A stretch of 64,000 nucleotides of DNA from Corynebacterium sp. 74A (lineage in GTDB: Bacteria > Actinomycetota > Actinomycetes > Mycobacteriales > Mycobacteriaceae): assembly GCF_008930665.1 (NCBI RefSeq), contig NZ_PQMG01000001.1:124001-188000 (forward strand), written 5' to 3'. The translations under genes and the position numbers were made by a program. The notes beneath the pieces are model-generated. The model was not told the DNA's origin. It saw only the letters and a program-made list of their open reading frames with translations, and searched no databases. Below, piece after piece: positions 41,205-51,451 of this stretch (the stretch's first letter is position 1; every line of letters begins with the position of its first letter).

Positions 41205-43259
41205 CTACGTGGTGGAGGAATGCAGCCCGTCATAGACGGCTTGGGCGAGATTCGGCCCAAAGCCTTTGACGGCCTGAATCTCCTCCACACTGGCCTCGCG
41301 GAGCTTTTTCACCGAACCAAAATGCTTCACCAGATCCGTCCGGCGGGCCGGTCCCAGACCCGGGATGGAATCCAAAGCGGAGTGCCGCAGCCGCTTAGAG
41401 CGCTGCTGGCGATGGAAGGTAATGGCGAAGCGGTGGGCTTCATCACGGATCTGCTGCAATAAGAAGAGTCCCTGGGAGTTGCGCGGCAGGATCAGCGGAT
41501 CCTCCTCGCCGGGCAGCCAGATCTCCTCGAGGCGCTTGGCCAATCCGATGAGAGTGACATCCACCACCCCGAGCTCATCGAAGGCTGCCTGGGCAGCATT
41601 CACCTGGGGCAGACCACCATCGACGATGAATAGGTGCGGCGGGTAGGCGAAGCGCTTGGCCTCGGCGGACTGTTCCTCAACCTTCTCATCGCTGAAGGTG
41701 GAGCCATCGAATTCTTCCTCGTGCGGCACCGCAGATTTATCGGTGCTGTGGCGCATGAAGCGGCGGCGGGTGACCTCTGCGATGGAGGCAACATCGTCCG
41801 AGCGCCCCTCACCGGCGGCCTCTTTGATTTTGTAGCGGCGATAGTCTGACTTGCGCGGGGCGCCGTCCTCGAACACCACCAAGGAGGCCACCACATCGGT
41901 GCCTTGGATGTGGGAGATATCGGTGCACTCGATACGCAGCGGCGCCTGCTCGAGTCCAAGGGCTTCTTGGATGTCGTGTAGCGCGGCAGAGCGGGCGGTG
42001 AGATCGCCGATCCTTTTCAGCTTGTGCTGCTTCAAGGCCTCGGCGGCATTGCGGGCCACGGTATCGGCGAGGGCCCGCTTATCGCCGCGCTGTGGCACGC
42101 GGAGATCCACATTCGCCCCGCGCAGCTGGCTGAGCCAGGTCCGCAGCTGCTCGGCGTCCTCGGGCATGACTGGCACCAGCACCTCGCGGGGGATCACCGC
42201 CTGGCGCTCTGGGGTGGCTCGGGATTCCTGATCCACCCCGCGGCGGTTGTCGGACATATCAAGCTCGGCGTGTTCGGAGGACTCGGCGGCATCCCCATAG
42301 AACTGGGTGAGGAAAGTCCCCAGCAGCGCGGAGATGGCCGGGTCGGCAGCGTCGTTGAACTCGGTGGTGCTGGCGGTCGAAGCGTCTTTTTCCACAATCC
42401 ATCCGCGCTGGCCACGAATACGGCCCTGGCGGACGTGGAAAAGCTGTACTGCCGCCTCCAACTGATCGGTGGAGACGGCGATGATATCGCAGTCGGTGCC
42501 ATCGCCGAGCACCACGGCTTGGCGCTCCATCACTTTCTGGACAGCAGCCAGATCATCGCGCAGCCGCGCCGCCTTTTCAAAGTCCAGCTCCTCGGAGGCG
42601 GCGTACATATCGGCTTCGATGCGGGTGAGCACCTGATCTGTGCGGCCGGACATGAAGTCGATAAACCCGGCGACGATCTCGCGGTACTCCGGGATGGTCA
42701 CCCGCGCCACACACGGGGCGCAGCATTTGTCGATATATCCGAGCAGGCAGGGGCGCCCGAGGCTTTCGTGGCGCTTAAACACCCCCGTGGAGCAGGTGCG
42801 GAGAGGAAATACTCGGGTGAGCAGATCGAGCGTCTCGCGGATGGCCCAAGCGTGCGAGTAGGGACCAAAGTAGCGGACCTGTCGGCGGCGCGGGCCGCGG
42901 TAGACGAAGGCGCGGGGATAATCCTCCCCCATGGAAACAGCCAGCACCGGATAGGTTTTATCGTCACGGTATTTGACGTTGAAGCGGGGATCGAATTTCT
43001 TGATCCACGTGTATTCCAGCTGCAGCGCCTCCACCTCGCTGGATACCACCGTCCACTCCACGCTCGCCCCGGCGAAGACCATGTGCCGAGTGCGGGGATG
43101 CAGGTTGGCCACGTCCTGAAAATAGCTGGACAGCCGCGAGCGCAGCGATTTGGCTTTGCCCACATAGATCACGCGGCCGTGCTCGTCGCGGAACTTATAC
43201 ACCCCCGGATCCACAGGAATGGTGCCGGGGGCGGGGCGATAGGTTGCTGGATCAGCCAT
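41205..43259 (-). CDS. uvrC: Excinuclease ABC subunit C
   Basis: Protein of 684 residues. The N-terminal GIY-YIG nuclease ([19 protein letters not shown]), central UVR motif region, UvrC RNase H-like domain ([19 protein letters not shown] ... FIVDGG) and C-terminal helix-hairpin-helix pair ([18 protein letters not shown]) are in order. It makes the dual incisions of nucleotide excision repair. The interdomain segment (about residues 290-350) is poorly conserved and polar. Confidence 0.97.
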   Translation of the reverse strand: MADPATYRPAPGTIPVDPGVYKFRDEHGRVIYVGKAKSLRSRLSSYFQDVANLHPRTRHMVFAGASVEWTVVSSEVEALQLEYTWIKKFDPRFNVKYRDDKTYPVLAVSMGEDYPRAFVYRGPRRRQVRYFGPYSHAWAIRETLDLLTRVFPLRTCSTGVFKRHESLGRPCLLGYIDKCCAPCVARVTIPEYREIVAGFIDFMSGRTDQVLTRIEADMYAASEELDFEKAARLRDDLAAVQKVMERQAVVLGDGTDCDIIAVSTDQLEAAVQLFHVRQGRIRGQRGWIVEKDASTASTTEFNDAADPAISALLGTFLTQFYGDAAESSEHAELDMSDNRRGVDQESRATPERQAVIPREVLVPVMPEDAEQLRTWLSQLRGANVDLRVPQRGDKRALADTVARNAAEALKQHKLKRIGDLTARSAALHDIQEALGLEQAPLRIECTDISHIQGTDVVASLVVFEDGAPRKSDYRRYKIKEAAGEGRSDDVASIAEVTRRRFMRHSTDKSAVPHEEEFDGSTFSDEKVEEQSAEAKRFAYPPHLFIVDGGLPQVNAAQAAFDELGVVDVTLIGLAKRLEEIWLPGEEDPLILPRNSQGLFLLQQIRDEAHRFAITFHRQQRSKRLRHSALDSIPGLGPARRTDLVKHFGSVKKLREASVEEIQAVKGFGPNLAQAVYDGLHSSTT

Positions 43260-43332
43260 AGGGATGTGGACGCGACCTTAACGTAACTGCTGAAGTGGGG
43301 AGGAGAGAAAGCGTCGGCGCTAGTGGGCCGGG

Positions 43333-43839
43333 TTAGTCTTGGGGCATATACCTGGACTCAAGTTCACGGAACTCGGTAACGGCGCTCACCACCTGTTCCC
43401 CATCGCGGGCGAAGAAGGCCCACATGGGAACAAACTCGAAGTCCGGAAGCTCTAGCCGCGCGGCGGGGCTTTTCTTGGGAAAGGACAGCCCGTAGATCAG
43501 CTGCCACGGGTAGAAGCGGGTGCCAATGAAGTTGCGTACCTCTACCCCATCTGCGTTGGCCCGCACGCGAGGACGGCGAATGCCCCAGCACAGCCACACG
43601 AATACGAGGCCGATGCCCACGAAGGCCCATTGGTCGATGGGGGTGACGGCGGCGCCGGTGTCGCCCACAGCCACCACGAAGGCCATGAAGATGTGGACGG
43701 CGAGCACCACCGCCATGGATGCCCAGGAAATCACGCGCAACATCCGAGACGTCACCACGAGCTCCCAAGGCTTATTGGTAGTGGTGGCCGCATCCGCCGA
43801 GACATACGTCTGAAGGTTCTCTTCGCGAGAGCTAGTCAC
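43333..43839 (-). CDS. PH-domain membrane protein (Rv1417-like)
   Basis: Protein of 168 residues with two adjacent transmembrane helices (about residues 30-52 and 64-84) followed by a bacterial PH-like domain (RVRANADGVEVRNFIGTRFYPWQLIYGLSFPK). It lies between ribH and uvrC, as Rv1417 does beside ribH in M. tuberculosis. GTG at 43839 with GGGAAAG upstream is favoured over a frame 36 bases longer. Function unknown; association with flavin synthesis is positional only. Confidence 0.82.
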   Translation of the reverse strand: MTSSREENLQTYVSADAATTTNKPWELVVTSRMLRVISWASMAVVLAVHIFMAFVVAVGDTGAAVTPIDQWAFVGIGLVFVWLCWGIRRPRVRANADGVEVRNFIGTRFYPWQLIYGLSFPKKSPAARLELPDFEFVPMWAFFARDGEQVVSAVTEFRELESRYMPQD

Positions 43840-43976
43840 TATCTTTCCCAACCACTTTCTGCTTTTGCGTGGCACCGGGGTGCAACCGACGCCTTCACTA
43901 TCACTAGACCAAACTTACCTGCCTGCATGCTCAAGGGCTAAAAACTCCGGCAGCCGAGCGCGCCGACGGCCGCCTC

Positions 43977-44447
43977 TTAGCGACGCAGCCGCGCCAGCGT
44001 TGCCGCAGTGTGCAGCGCCGCCACGGTGGCCTCCGCTCCCTTGTCCTCGACCGACTCAGGGAAGCCGGCCCGCTCGCGGGCCTGTTCTATGGTGTGGGTA
44101 GTCAGCACCCCATTGCCGACTGGGGTGCGCTCGTCGAGGGCGACACGGGTGAGTCCCTCGGTGACAGAATCACAGACATAGTCAAAGTGCGGAGTTCCGC
44201 CCTGGATCACGCAGCCAGTGGCGACGACGGCCTCACACTGCTCGGCCAGCGCCTGGGCCACCACCGGCAGCTCGAGGGCGCCCATCACGCGGGCCTCGAT
44301 CACCCTGGCGCCCAGCTCCTTAGCTTGGGCGATGGCGCGGGCGTGCAGCTGATCGCAGATCTCCTCGTTCCAGGTGGCGCTCACAATGCCCACAGTCAGG
44401 CCCTCTACCTTGATCTGCGGGGTGCTGGGGAGTCCTTCTTTGGCCAT
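43977..44447 (-). CDS. ribH: 6,7-dimethyl-8-ribityllumazine synthase
   Basis: Protein of 156 residues, penultimate step of riboflavin synthesis. Motifs: [37 protein letters not shown] with the catalytic His, and [15 protein letters not shown]. Four bases separate it from ribBA, so it is the last rib gene in the operon. Confidence 0.97.
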   Translation of the reverse strand: MAKEGLPSTPQIKVEGLTVGIVSATWNEEICDQLHARAIAQAKELGARVIEARVMGALELPVVAQALAEQCEAVVATGCVIQGGTPHFDYVCDSVTEGLTRVALDERTPVGNGVLTTHTIEQARERAGFPESVEDKGAEATVAALHTAATLARLRR

Positions 44448-44451
44448 TTAT

Positions 44452-45729
44452 TTAGCTCCTTCTCGGCTCGGTGCTGGGGTGGGTCGCGTCCCACTGCTCG
44501 ACCACGGGAAGATCGTGTCCCATGCGGTCGCGCTTGGTTCGCAGATAGCGGATATTGTCCTCGTGGGCCTCGACCGGCACGGGGGTGCGTTCGGCAATAG
44601 TGAGCCCGTGGCCCTCGATCCCATGCCGCTTGGCCGGGTTATTGCTCAGGAGGTTTAGCGAGCGTATGCCTAAGTCCTTGAGGATCTGCGCCCCCGTGCC
44701 GTACTCGCGGGCATCGGCCGGATAGCCGAGGGAGAGATTGGCATCGACAGTATCCGCTCCTCCATCCTGCAGCTGATAGGCCTTGAGCTTGGCGAGCAGC
44801 CCGATACCGCGGCCCTCATGGCCCCGCATGTAGAGCACCACGCCGCGGCCTCGTTGCTGCACCATCGCCATCGAGCTGTGCAGCTGCTGGCCGCAGTCAC
44901 AACGCCGCGAGCCGAAAGCATCGCCGGTGAGGCATTCGGAGTGGATGCGCACCAGCACATCCTCACCGCCGGCGCTGGCGGGATCGCCCACCACCAGTGC
45001 AACATGCTCGGTCCCATCGACGAGGCTGCGGTAGCCGATCGCACGGAAGGTGCCATAGTCGGTGGGCAGCACCGTGTCGGTGACCCGCTCGACCAGTGTT
45101 TCTTTGCGGCGGCGATAGTCGATGAGCTGCTCGATGGAGATCAGGCGCAGCCCCTGCTCATCGCAGAAGCGCCGCAGCTCTGGGGCTCGGGCCATATCGG
45201 TGGGATCGTCTTCGGAGACCACCTCACAGAGCACCCCGGCGGGGCGCAGCCCCGCCAGCCGAGCGAGGTCCACGGCTGCCTCGGTGTGGCCGGCGCGCAC
45301 CAGCACCCCGCCGGCCCGCGCCCGCAGCGGCACCACGTGGCCGGGGCGGGTGAAGTGATCCGGGGTGCTGGAGGGATCAGCCAGCCGGCGCACGGTCTCG
45401 GCGCGACAGCTCGCGGAAATACCGGTGGTGCCGGTATTGGCGTCCACGGTCACGGTATAGGCGGTGCCGCGGGCGTCCTCGTTATGCGCGGTCATCGGCG
45501 GCAAACCCAGCCGGTCGCAGTCGGCGGCCGGCAGCGGGGCGCAGATATAGCCGGAGGAATAGCGCACCATAAAGGCCATGAGCTCGGGAGTGGCTTTTTC
45601 GGCGGCGAAGATAATATCGCCTTCGTTTTCGCGGGTTTCATCATCCACGACCACCACGGCTTTACCCTCGCGGATATCGCGCAGCGCCTCCTCCACGGAG
45701 TCCAGGCGCACGCCTGCATGATCAGTCAT
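44452..45729 (-). CDS. ribBA: Bifunctional DHBP synthase / GTP cyclohydrolase II
   Basis: Protein of 425 residues. N-terminal DHBP synthase ([30 protein letters not shown]) converts ribulose-5-phosphate; C-terminal GTP cyclohydrolase II has the zinc cysteines in [17 protein letters not shown] and the [16 protein letters not shown] loop. ATG at 45729 overlaps the ribE stop (45722) by 8 bases, indicating translational coupling. Confidence 0.97.
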   Translation of the reverse strand: MTDHAGVRLDSVEEALRDIREGKAVVVVDDETRENEGDIIFAAEKATPELMAFMVRYSSGYICAPLPAADCDRLGLPPMTAHNEDARGTAYTVTVDANTGTTGISASCRAETVRRLADPSSTPDHFTRPGHVVPLRARAGGVLVRAGHTEAAVDLARLAGLRPAGVLCEVVSEDDPTDMARAPELRRFCDEQGLRLISIEQLIDYRRRKETLVERVTDTVLPTDYGTFRAIGYRSLVDGTEHVALVVGDPASAGGEDVLVRIHSECLTGDAFGSRRCDCGQQLHSSMAMVQQRGRGVVLYMRGHEGRGIGLLAKLKAYQLQDGGADTVDANLSLGYPADAREYGTGAQILKDLGIRSLNLLSNNPAKRHGIEGHGLTIAERTPVPVEAHEDNIRYLRTKRDRMGHDLPVVEQWDATHPSTEPRRS

Positions 45730-46348
45730 CCTGCGGGGTGTCCTTTCCATCGCGCGGCGCAGCGCCGAGGGTCATCTTCTCCACATACTTGGCGATCACA
45801 TCGACCTCGAGGTTCACCGTGTCCCCGGGCTGTAGCTCGCCGAGGATGGTATCGCGCAGCGTGGTGGGAATGAGCGAGACCTCGAAGTACTCCTCCCCCA
45901 CGGCGCTCACGGTCAGTGAGGTGCCGCTGACGGTGATGGAGCCTTTCTCTACCACATAGCGCGCCAGCGGGGTGGGCAGGCTGAAGCGAACGACTTCCCA
46001 ACGCTCGCCCGGGGTGCGCGAGAGCAGCGTGGCGACGCCGTCGACATGCCCCTGCACAATATGGCCGCCGAAACGACCGCCGGCGGCCATGGCGCGCTCG
46101 AGATTCACCGCATCGCCCACCTGGAGCTGTCCGATGCTGGAGCGATCGAGGGTCTCCTGCATCACGTCCACGCTGAAGCTCGTGGCGTTCCACTCCGTGA
46201 CAGTCAAGCACACGCCATTGACGGCAATGGAGGCGCCGGCGGTGGCGTCTTCGAGCACGCGGGTACAGGCGATGCTGAGACGCGCCGAGTCACTGCCATG
46301 ATCGATGGCGGCCACCTGGCCGATTTCTTCCACGAGTCCGGTGAACAT
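45722..46348 (-). CDS. ribE: Riboflavin synthase, alpha chain
   Basis: Protein of 208 residues built of two lumazine-binding repeats, each with a similar opening: [12 protein letters not shown] and [16 protein letters not shown]. It dismutates ribityllumazine to riboflavin. The start codon immediately follows the ribD stop (TAA-ATG), and its 3' end overlaps ribBA. Confidence 0.97.
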   Translation of the reverse strand: MFTGLVEEIGQVAAIDHGSDSARLSIACTRVLEDATAGASIAVNGVCLTVTEWNATSFSVDVMQETLDRSSIGQLQVGDAVNLERAMAAGGRFGGHIVQGHVDGVATLLSRTPGERWEVVRFSLPTPLARYVVEKGSITVSGTSLTVSAVGEEYFEVSLIPTTLRDTILGELQPGDTVNLEVDVIAKYVEKMTLGAAPRDGKDTPQDD

Positions 46349-47377
46349 TTATTCCTTCCTGGTTGCGAGCAGCCGGTGGGCCTGCGGGGATCGTGCGATA
46401 ACAAGTACGTCGTTATCGAGGACTTCGCTTGATTCAAGCACAAAACGACGCTGCTCGGAGATAGTAGTCGCCAGCCCGCCGGTGCTGATCCCGCGGCCAC
46501 TGCCGAGCAGGGTGGGCGCGGTATAGGACTCGAGGGCGTCTACGAGCCCCGCCCGCAGCAGGGAGCCGGCCACGGCTGCCCCGCCTTCGATGAGCACATC
46601 TACGTGCCCGCGCTGCCGGAGGTAATTCAGCAGTTCTTCGATGCTGGCGCACTGGCGCACGCCGCGGCGGTACAGGTGACTCTCGGGCGGCAGGGCACGC
46701 GTGCCGAGCACGATCGCCTCGGGCTGGTGGGGATACTCCTGCCCCTCGAGGGTGCGGGCGCTCAGGCGCGGATTATCGGCCCACACCGTGCCGGTACCCA
46801 CCACGATGGCATCGCGGCGGGAGCGATCCTCGTGTACTCGGGTGCGGGCGACCGGGCCGGTGATCCACTGGCTGGTGCCATCGGCGGCGGCGCTAAACCC
46901 GTCGAGGGTATGCGCTGTTTTCAGCGTCAGATGCGCCCGGCCAAGGCGGGTACTGACAAGCCAAGGTACGAGTGGGCCGCTGCGCAGCTGCGGATGCTGC
47001 ACGACCCGCACCCCATGAGCGCGCAGCCGCTCGGCCCCGCCCGCGGCCACGGGATTGGGATCGGCGTGAATATAGTGCAGCTCAGCGATACCTGCCTCCA
47101 GCAGTGCCTCGACGCAGGGGCCGGTGCGGCCAACGTGGGTGCAGGGTTCGAGGGTGACGAAGGCGCAGCCGCCACGAGCAGCAGCCCCCGCAGCGCGCAG
47201 GGCCTGGATTTCAGCGTGGTCCCCACCGGGTGGCTGGGTGGCGCCCTCGCCCAGAATGCGGCGCTGGGTGGCATCGGTGATCACACACCCCACCGCTGGG
47301 TTGGGTGCGGTCGTGCCGGCAACTGCACGGGAGAGCTCGATGGCGCGGCGCAGCAGCGCCGCCGGGTCTAGCTGCAT
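46349..47377 (-). CDS. ribD: Bifunctional deaminase/reductase RibD
   Basis: Protein of 342 residues. The N-terminal deaminase has the zinc motif HAEIQAL and PCTHVGRTGPC; the C-terminal reductase has LKTAHTLDGFSAAADGTSQWITG and the ribose-binding strand ...VLIEGGAAVAGSLL. It acts on the products of GTP cyclohydrolase II. Eleven bases separate it from rpe, leaving no room for an FMN riboswitch. Confidence 0.96.
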   Translation of the reverse strand: MQLDPAALLRRAIELSRAVAGTTAPNPAVGCVITDATQRRILGEGATQPPGGDHAEIQALRAAGAAARGGCAFVTLEPCTHVGRTGPCVEALLEAGIAELHYIHADPNPVAAGGAERLRAHGVRVVQHPQLRSGPLVPWLVSTRLGRAHLTLKTAHTLDGFSAAADGTSQWITGPVARTRVHEDRSRRDAIVVGTGTVWADNPRLSARTLEGQEYPHQPEAIVLGTRALPPESHLYRRGVRQCASIEELLNYLRQRGHVDVLIEGGAAVAGSLLRAGLVDALESYTAPTLLGSGRGISTGGLATTISEQRRFVLESSEVLDNDVLVIARSPQAHRLLATRKE

Positions 47378-47388
47378 TAGCGCGGGGT

Positions 47389-48063
47389 TTAGCGGGCGCC
47401 AGCGGCCAGCTCCCGAAGCCGATCCACCTCTGCCCCGGGATCCTCCGCGCCAAAGACAGCGGAGCCGGCCACGAAGGCATCGCAGCCTGCGGCCGCGGCC
47501 TGCTCGATGGTGCCGGCGCCGATACCGCCATCGATCTCGATGAGAGTGGATAGACCGCGGGAGTCGATCTCCGCCCGCAGGGCGCGCACCTTCTCCAGCT
47601 GCTCCGGCATGAAGGACTGGCCGCCGAAGCCGGGCTCCACGCTCATCACCAGCACGAGGTCGAAGTGCTCGAGGTCGCTGAGCAGCGGTTCAATGGGGGT
47701 GCCAGGCCGCAGGGAGAATCCAGCCTTGACCCCATGGGCCCGAATCTGGCGGGCCACGGCCACGGGATCGTCCACGGCTTCGACGTGGAAAATAATGCAG
47801 TCGGCGCCGGCCTTGACGTAGGTGTCGATCCAGGCCTCGGGGCGCTCGATCATCAAGTGCACATCGAGGTGGGTATCGGTGTGATCATTGACATTGGCGG
47901 TCACACCGGGACCGAAGGAGAGGTTGGGCACAAAGTGGCCATCCATGATGTCCACGTGCAGCCAATCGGCGTTGGCCACGCGATCAATCTCCGCACCGAG
48001 GGCGGTGAAATCGGCGGCAAGAATCGAGGGGGCGATGATCGGGGTACTCATGCCCTCGATCAT
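47389..48063 (-). CDS. rpe: Ribulose-phosphate 3-epimerase
   Basis: Protein of 224 residues (220 if ATG 48051 is used). TIM-barrel motifs: APSILAADFTALG, LHVDIMDGHFVPNLSFGP with metal ligands, VLVMSVEPGFGGQSF and IDGGIG. It links the pentose phosphate pathway to ribulose-5-phosphate, the direct substrate of RibBA two genes downstream. AAGGGTG lies 5 nt before the ATG at 48063, which decides this start. Confidence 0.96.
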   Translation of the reverse strand: MIEGMSTPIIAPSILAADFTALGAEIDRVANADWLHVDIMDGHFVPNLSFGPGVTANVNDHTDTHLDVHLMIERPEAWIDTYVKAGADCIIFHVEAVDDPVAVARQIRAHGVKAGFSLRPGTPIEPLLSDLEHFDLVLVMSVEPGFGGQSFMPEQLEKVRALRAEIDSRGLSTLIEIDGGIGAGTIEQAAAAGCDAFVAGSAVFGAEDPGAEVDRLRELAAGAR

Positions 48064-48072
48064 ACGACACCC

Positions 48073-49656
48073 TTAGGACACACTCTTTTTGCGCAGCACC
48101 GCGCAGAACATCGCGTCGGTGCCATGACGGTGCGGCCACATGTGCGCCGAGAGGTACTCGCCCACCTGCTCCATGGGCGCCAGCAGGGGCCGTACATCCA
48201 GCTCTTCCAGCTCCGGGTGCTCCCGCAACGCCCTATCCACGATCTCTCGGGTTTCGCGCAGATCCGGAGAGCAGGTGGAATAGAGGATCACTCCCCCCTC
48301 CCGGACCAATTGAGCGGCGGAATCCAGCAGCTCCGCTTGCAGGGCGGTGAGCTCGGCGATATCGCTCTCCGATTTGGTCCAGCGGGCTTCGGGGCGGCGT
48401 CGTAAAGAGCCCAGCCCAGAACAGGGGGCGTCGACAAGGATGCGGTCATAGCCAGGGCGTAGCCCCGGGGAGCGGCCATCTGCCTCATGCACCGTGACCG
48501 GCAGGCCCTCGGTGGCGTTGCGCACCAACTTCGCGCGGTGCGGGGCCGGCTCCACCGCGTCCACGGCGGCACCGTCGATACCAGCAATCGCGGCGATGAG
48601 GGCCGCCTTGCCGCCAGGGCCGGCGCAGAGATCCAGCCAGCGGCCGCTATCCTCGCCCAGCAGCGGGGCCTCGGTGAGGGCGCGGCCGATGAGCTGGCTG
48701 CCCTCGTCCTGCACGGCCGCCAGTTTCTCCTGCACCGGCGGGCACTCCGCAGGATCGCCCCCGGGCAGGTAGACGGCATAAGGGCTATAGGCGCCCTCCT
48801 CGCCGCCGCTGATTAAGGCCAATTCCTCAGCGCTCATCAGCCCCGGCTTGGCCACCAGGTGCACGGTGGGCCGCTCCGAGTTGGCCGCCAAGGCCTCTTG
48901 AAGTTCCGCGGCCTGGCCCTCAGCATCCAGCCCCAGCGCCGCCGCGAAAGAGCGAGCGATCCACGTGGGGTGCTGGGCGCGGAAGGCGGTGCGGGCGATA
49001 CCCATAGTCGGCCCGGCGTCATCCAGCCACTGCTCGAGACTGGAGCGGCTGATGGTGCGCAGGGTGCCGTTGACGAAGCCGGTGGCGCGCTCATGGCCCA
49101 AGCCGCGGGCCATGCGCACCGAGGTATCGATCGCCGCATGGGGCTCCACGCGGGTATAAAGAAGCTGGTAGGTGCCCAATTCCAGGACTGCGAGCAGCTC
49201 GGGCGTGATGTCTTTGAGCGGCCGTGCGGCAGCGCGGGAGACGATCGCGTCCAGCACACCGCGGGCCCGGAGGCTGCCATAGGCCAGCTCGGTGGCAAAG
49301 GCGGCGTCGCGGCCGGACATCCTCTGCTCGCGCAGCAGATTCGGCAGCAGCAGATTGGCATAGGCCTGATCGCGACGCACCGCCATGAGTGTCTGCAGCG
49401 CCACGATGCGCGCCAGATCCACTTCATTGGCCCGCAGGTTCTTCACCTGCTGGCGTGGGCTGAGCCCGCCGGCTGCGTGCTGGCCCCCGCGACGCCGATC
49501 CTGGCCGCGGCTGCGCCCAGCATCGCGGGAGTGCGAGACCACCGATCCGCGATCACGGCGCTCGCCCCGACCGCCACGCTGCTCGCTGCGCTCGCTACGC
49601 TTCGCCGAACGCGGCCCTTTCTTAGCACGGGAACGGAACCCACCACTGCTACTCAT
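48073..49656 (-). CDS. rsmB: 16S rRNA (cytosine-967-C5)-methyltransferase
   Basis: Protein of 527 residues. An Arg/Gly/Ser-rich basic N-terminus (about residues 1-60) precedes the NusB-like domain and a SAM-dependent methyltransferase with CAGPGGKAALIAAIAG and the catalytic Cys pair in ILVDAPCSGLG and YSTCSPD. ATG overlaps the fmt stop (ATGA). The basic tail is longer than in E. coli Fmu/RsmB but common in actinobacteria. Confidence 0.96.
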   Translation of the reverse strand: MSSSGGFRSRAKKGPRSAKRSERSEQRGGRGERRDRGSVVSHSRDAGRSRGQDRRRGGQHAAGGLSPRQQVKNLRANEVDLARIVALQTLMAVRRDQAYANLLLPNLLREQRMSGRDAAFATELAYGSLRARGVLDAIVSRAAARPLKDITPELLAVLELGTYQLLYTRVEPHAAIDTSVRMARGLGHERATGFVNGTLRTISRSSLEQWLDDAGPTMGIARTAFRAQHPTWIARSFAAALGLDAEGQAAELQEALAANSERPTVHLVAKPGLMSAEELALISGGEEGAYSPYAVYLPGGDPAECPPVQEKLAAVQDEGSQLIGRALTEAPLLGEDSGRWLDLCAGPGGKAALIAAIAGIDGAAVDAVEPAPHRAKLVRNATEGLPVTVHEADGRSPGLRPGYDRILVDAPCSGLGSLRRRPEARWTKSESDIAELTALQAELLDSAAQLVREGGVILYSTCSPDLRETREIVDRALREHPELEELDVRPLLAPMEQVGEYLSAHMWPHRHGTDAMFCAVLRKKSVS

Positions 49657-50609
49657 CGCCACTGCATCCCTTCTGCGTCTGCTGCCTGCACCCCGCGCGC
49701 CCACGCGGTGGCCTCCATCATTTTCTTCCCCGGTAGTTGCACTTTCTCCACCACTAGCGGCGTGGTGCCGGTGCCGAGGAATACGGCCTTTTTGGTTATC
49801 GCCACCGCACCCGGCGCCAGAGTGGGCGCAGCGTCGGATTCCTCGGCGATACGGGCGGCACCGATCTTGACCCGCTTCTCGGCCGCATCGAGCACCCAGG
49901 CACCCGGCGCCGGGGTAAAGGCGCGAATGGCGCGGTCGACGGCGATCGCCGGCTGGCTGAGATCCAGCTTGGCATCCTGGGTGCTGATCTTCGGCGCATA
50001 GCTGGGCTCGCCCTGCTGGGCCCGCGCCTCAATAGCGCCGGCCTCCAGGCCATCCATGGTGGCGACGAGCAGCTCCGCCCCAGCATAGGCGAGGGTGGTG
50101 AGCAGATCATCGGCATTATCGCGCGGGCCGATGCGCTGGGTGAGGGTGCCGAGCACCGGGCCGGTATCCAAGCCTTCTTCAATGCGGAAGGTGGAGGCGC
50201 CGGTGATGTCGTCACCGTGCAGAATCGCGGATTGCACAGGAGCTGCGCCACGCCAGGCCGGCAACACCGAAAAGTGCAGGTTCACCCAGCCGTGCGGGGC
50301 GGAATCGAGCATATCGCCGGGGATGAGCTGGCCATAGGCCACCACCGGAATACAGTCCGGTGCCAGCTCAGCGAGGCGCTGGCGCACGGCCGCACCATCC
50401 TCACTGCCGTGCTTCAACGTGGCGGGTTTGAGCACCTCGATGCCGCGTGTCTCGGCGAGGGCCGCGACGGGCGAGGGACTGAGTTTCTTGCCGCGACCGC
50501 GCCGGGCGTCCGGCTGGGTGATCACGGCAACGACCTCGTGTTCGGAGTCAAGCAGCCTGCTGAGGGCCACGACGGCGGGTTCGGGGGTGCCGGCAAATAC
50601 TAGGCGCAT
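49653..50609 (-). CDS. fmt: Methionyl-tRNA formyltransferase
   Basis: Protein of 318 residues; uses 10-formyl-THF (the product of fhs earlier in the window) to formylate initiator tRNA. Start MRLVFAGTPEPAVVALSRLL and the folate-binding PDCIPVVAYGQLIP...GWVNLHFSVLPAWRGAAPVQ block are intact. The ATG at 50609 gives the family N-terminus; the long upstream frame is not coding. It overlaps rsmB by four bases. Confidence 0.97.
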   Translation of the reverse strand: MRLVFAGTPEPAVVALSRLLDSEHEVVAVITQPDARRGRGKKLSPSPVAALAETRGIEVLKPATLKHGSEDGAAVRQRLAELAPDCIPVVAYGQLIPGDMLDSAPHGWVNLHFSVLPAWRGAAPVQSAILHGDDITGASTFRIEEGLDTGPVLGTLTQRIGPRDNADDLLTTLAYAGAELLVATMDGLEAGAIEARAQQGEPSYAPKISTQDAKLDLSQPAIAVDRAIRAFTPAPGAWVLDAAEKRVKIGAARIAEESDAAPTLAPGAVAITKKAVFLGTGTTPLVVEKVQLPGKKMMEATAWARGVQAADAEGMQWR

Positions 50610-50656
50610 GGGGTGAGGGGATGTCCTTTGACAAGCTCGCGAAGATGGGCAGTGAT

Positions 50657-50668
50657 GCGTCGATAAGC
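50657..50668 (-). repeat. 12-bp word GCTTATCGACGC, copy 4
   Basis: Exact copy in the 86-nt gap between def and fmt. Unlike most copies it reads GCTTATCGACGC toward the downstream (minus-strand) gene. Confidence 0.6.
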
Positions 50669-50695
50669 ATAGTGCAGCGGGAAACGATGCCGCTG

Positions 50696-51199
50696 CTAGA
50701 ACCACTCGGAGGCGCGGATCTCGGCCATGGCCTCCTTGCGCAGCGCGGGGCTGAGGCGGGAGAGGAAGAGCACGCCATCGAGGTGATCGGTTTCGTGCTG
50801 CACACAGCGGGCGAGCAGCCCCGTGGCCTCGAAGCTGATCTCCTCGCCCTCGAGATCCTGCCCGGTGCAGCGGATACGGGCGGCGCGCTCGACATCCTTG
50901 TGCACCCCCGGAATGGAGAGGCAGCCTTCATTACCTAATTCGGTGTCCTCATCGAGGGCCTCCCACCGCGGATTAATGACGACCCCGCGGGCGCCCTCGG
51001 TCTCGTGGGAGCAATCGTAGACAAAGATGCGCTGCAGAATCCCCACCTGATTCGCCGCCAGGCCCACCCCGTGGTGTTCCTCCATGGTCTCGAGCATGTC
51101 CTCGGCCAGGGTGCGCAGCGCGCTATCGAATGTGGTGATCTCATCGGCGCGGCTGCGCAGCACGGGATCGCCGAATAAACGAACCTCTCGAATGGTCAT
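50696..51199 (-). CDS. def: Peptide deformylase
   Basis: Protein of 167 residues that removes the N-formyl group added through Fmt. Motif 1 GVGLAANQVGI, motif 2 GNEGCLSIPG with the metal Cys, and motif 3 QHETDHLDG (HExxH) are complete. AAGGAG precedes the ATG at 51199. It heads the long minus-strand run ending in whiA. Confidence 0.97.
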   Translation of the reverse strand: MTIREVRLFGDPVLRSRADEITTFDSALRTLAEDMLETMEEHHGVGLAANQVGILQRIFVYDCSHETEGARGVVINPRWEALDEDTELGNEGCLSIPGVHKDVERAARIRCTGQDLEGEEISFEATGLLARCVQHETDHLDGVLFLSRLSPALRKEAMAEIRASEWF

Positions 51200-51302
51200 G
51201 GTGACAGAGTCTCCTTGGACGTTCACTGGGATAGATCAGAATTAACTCCCCCACTATAAGCACCGCGCCCCTCTCAGCGGGCATACTGCGCGGGGCGTGC
51301 AC

Positions 51303-51314
51303 GCTTATCGACGC
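51303..51314 (+). repeat. 12-bp word GCTTATCGACGC, copy 5
   Basis: Exact copy 104 nt upstream of def, reading GCGTCGATAAGC toward def. Confidence 0.6.
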
Positions 51315-51378
51315 CACCCTGACGCCAGCAGCCCTCCCCGCGACGCGCACAAAGGCCGCTGCCGCCGACAACGCCACG

Positions 51379-51420
51379 CGGCCCGCCCCGGCTTCCTCTC
51401 AAGGAGAGCGGGACGGGCCG
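51379..51420 (-). terminator. Terminator after the glpD operon
   Basis: Twelve-base arms CGGCCCGCCCCG and CGGGACGGGCCG (one mismatch) lie 31 nt past the stop of the small gene that ends the glpD operon. No T-tract follows. Confidence 0.65.
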
Positions 51421-51451
51421 TGATGTCTCGACCGCATATATTAAGGTGCTG

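Noticed and set aside
47378..47388. FMN riboswitch before the rib genes
   Set aside because: Only 11 bases separate rpe from ribD and no RFN element was recognised upstream in the operon.
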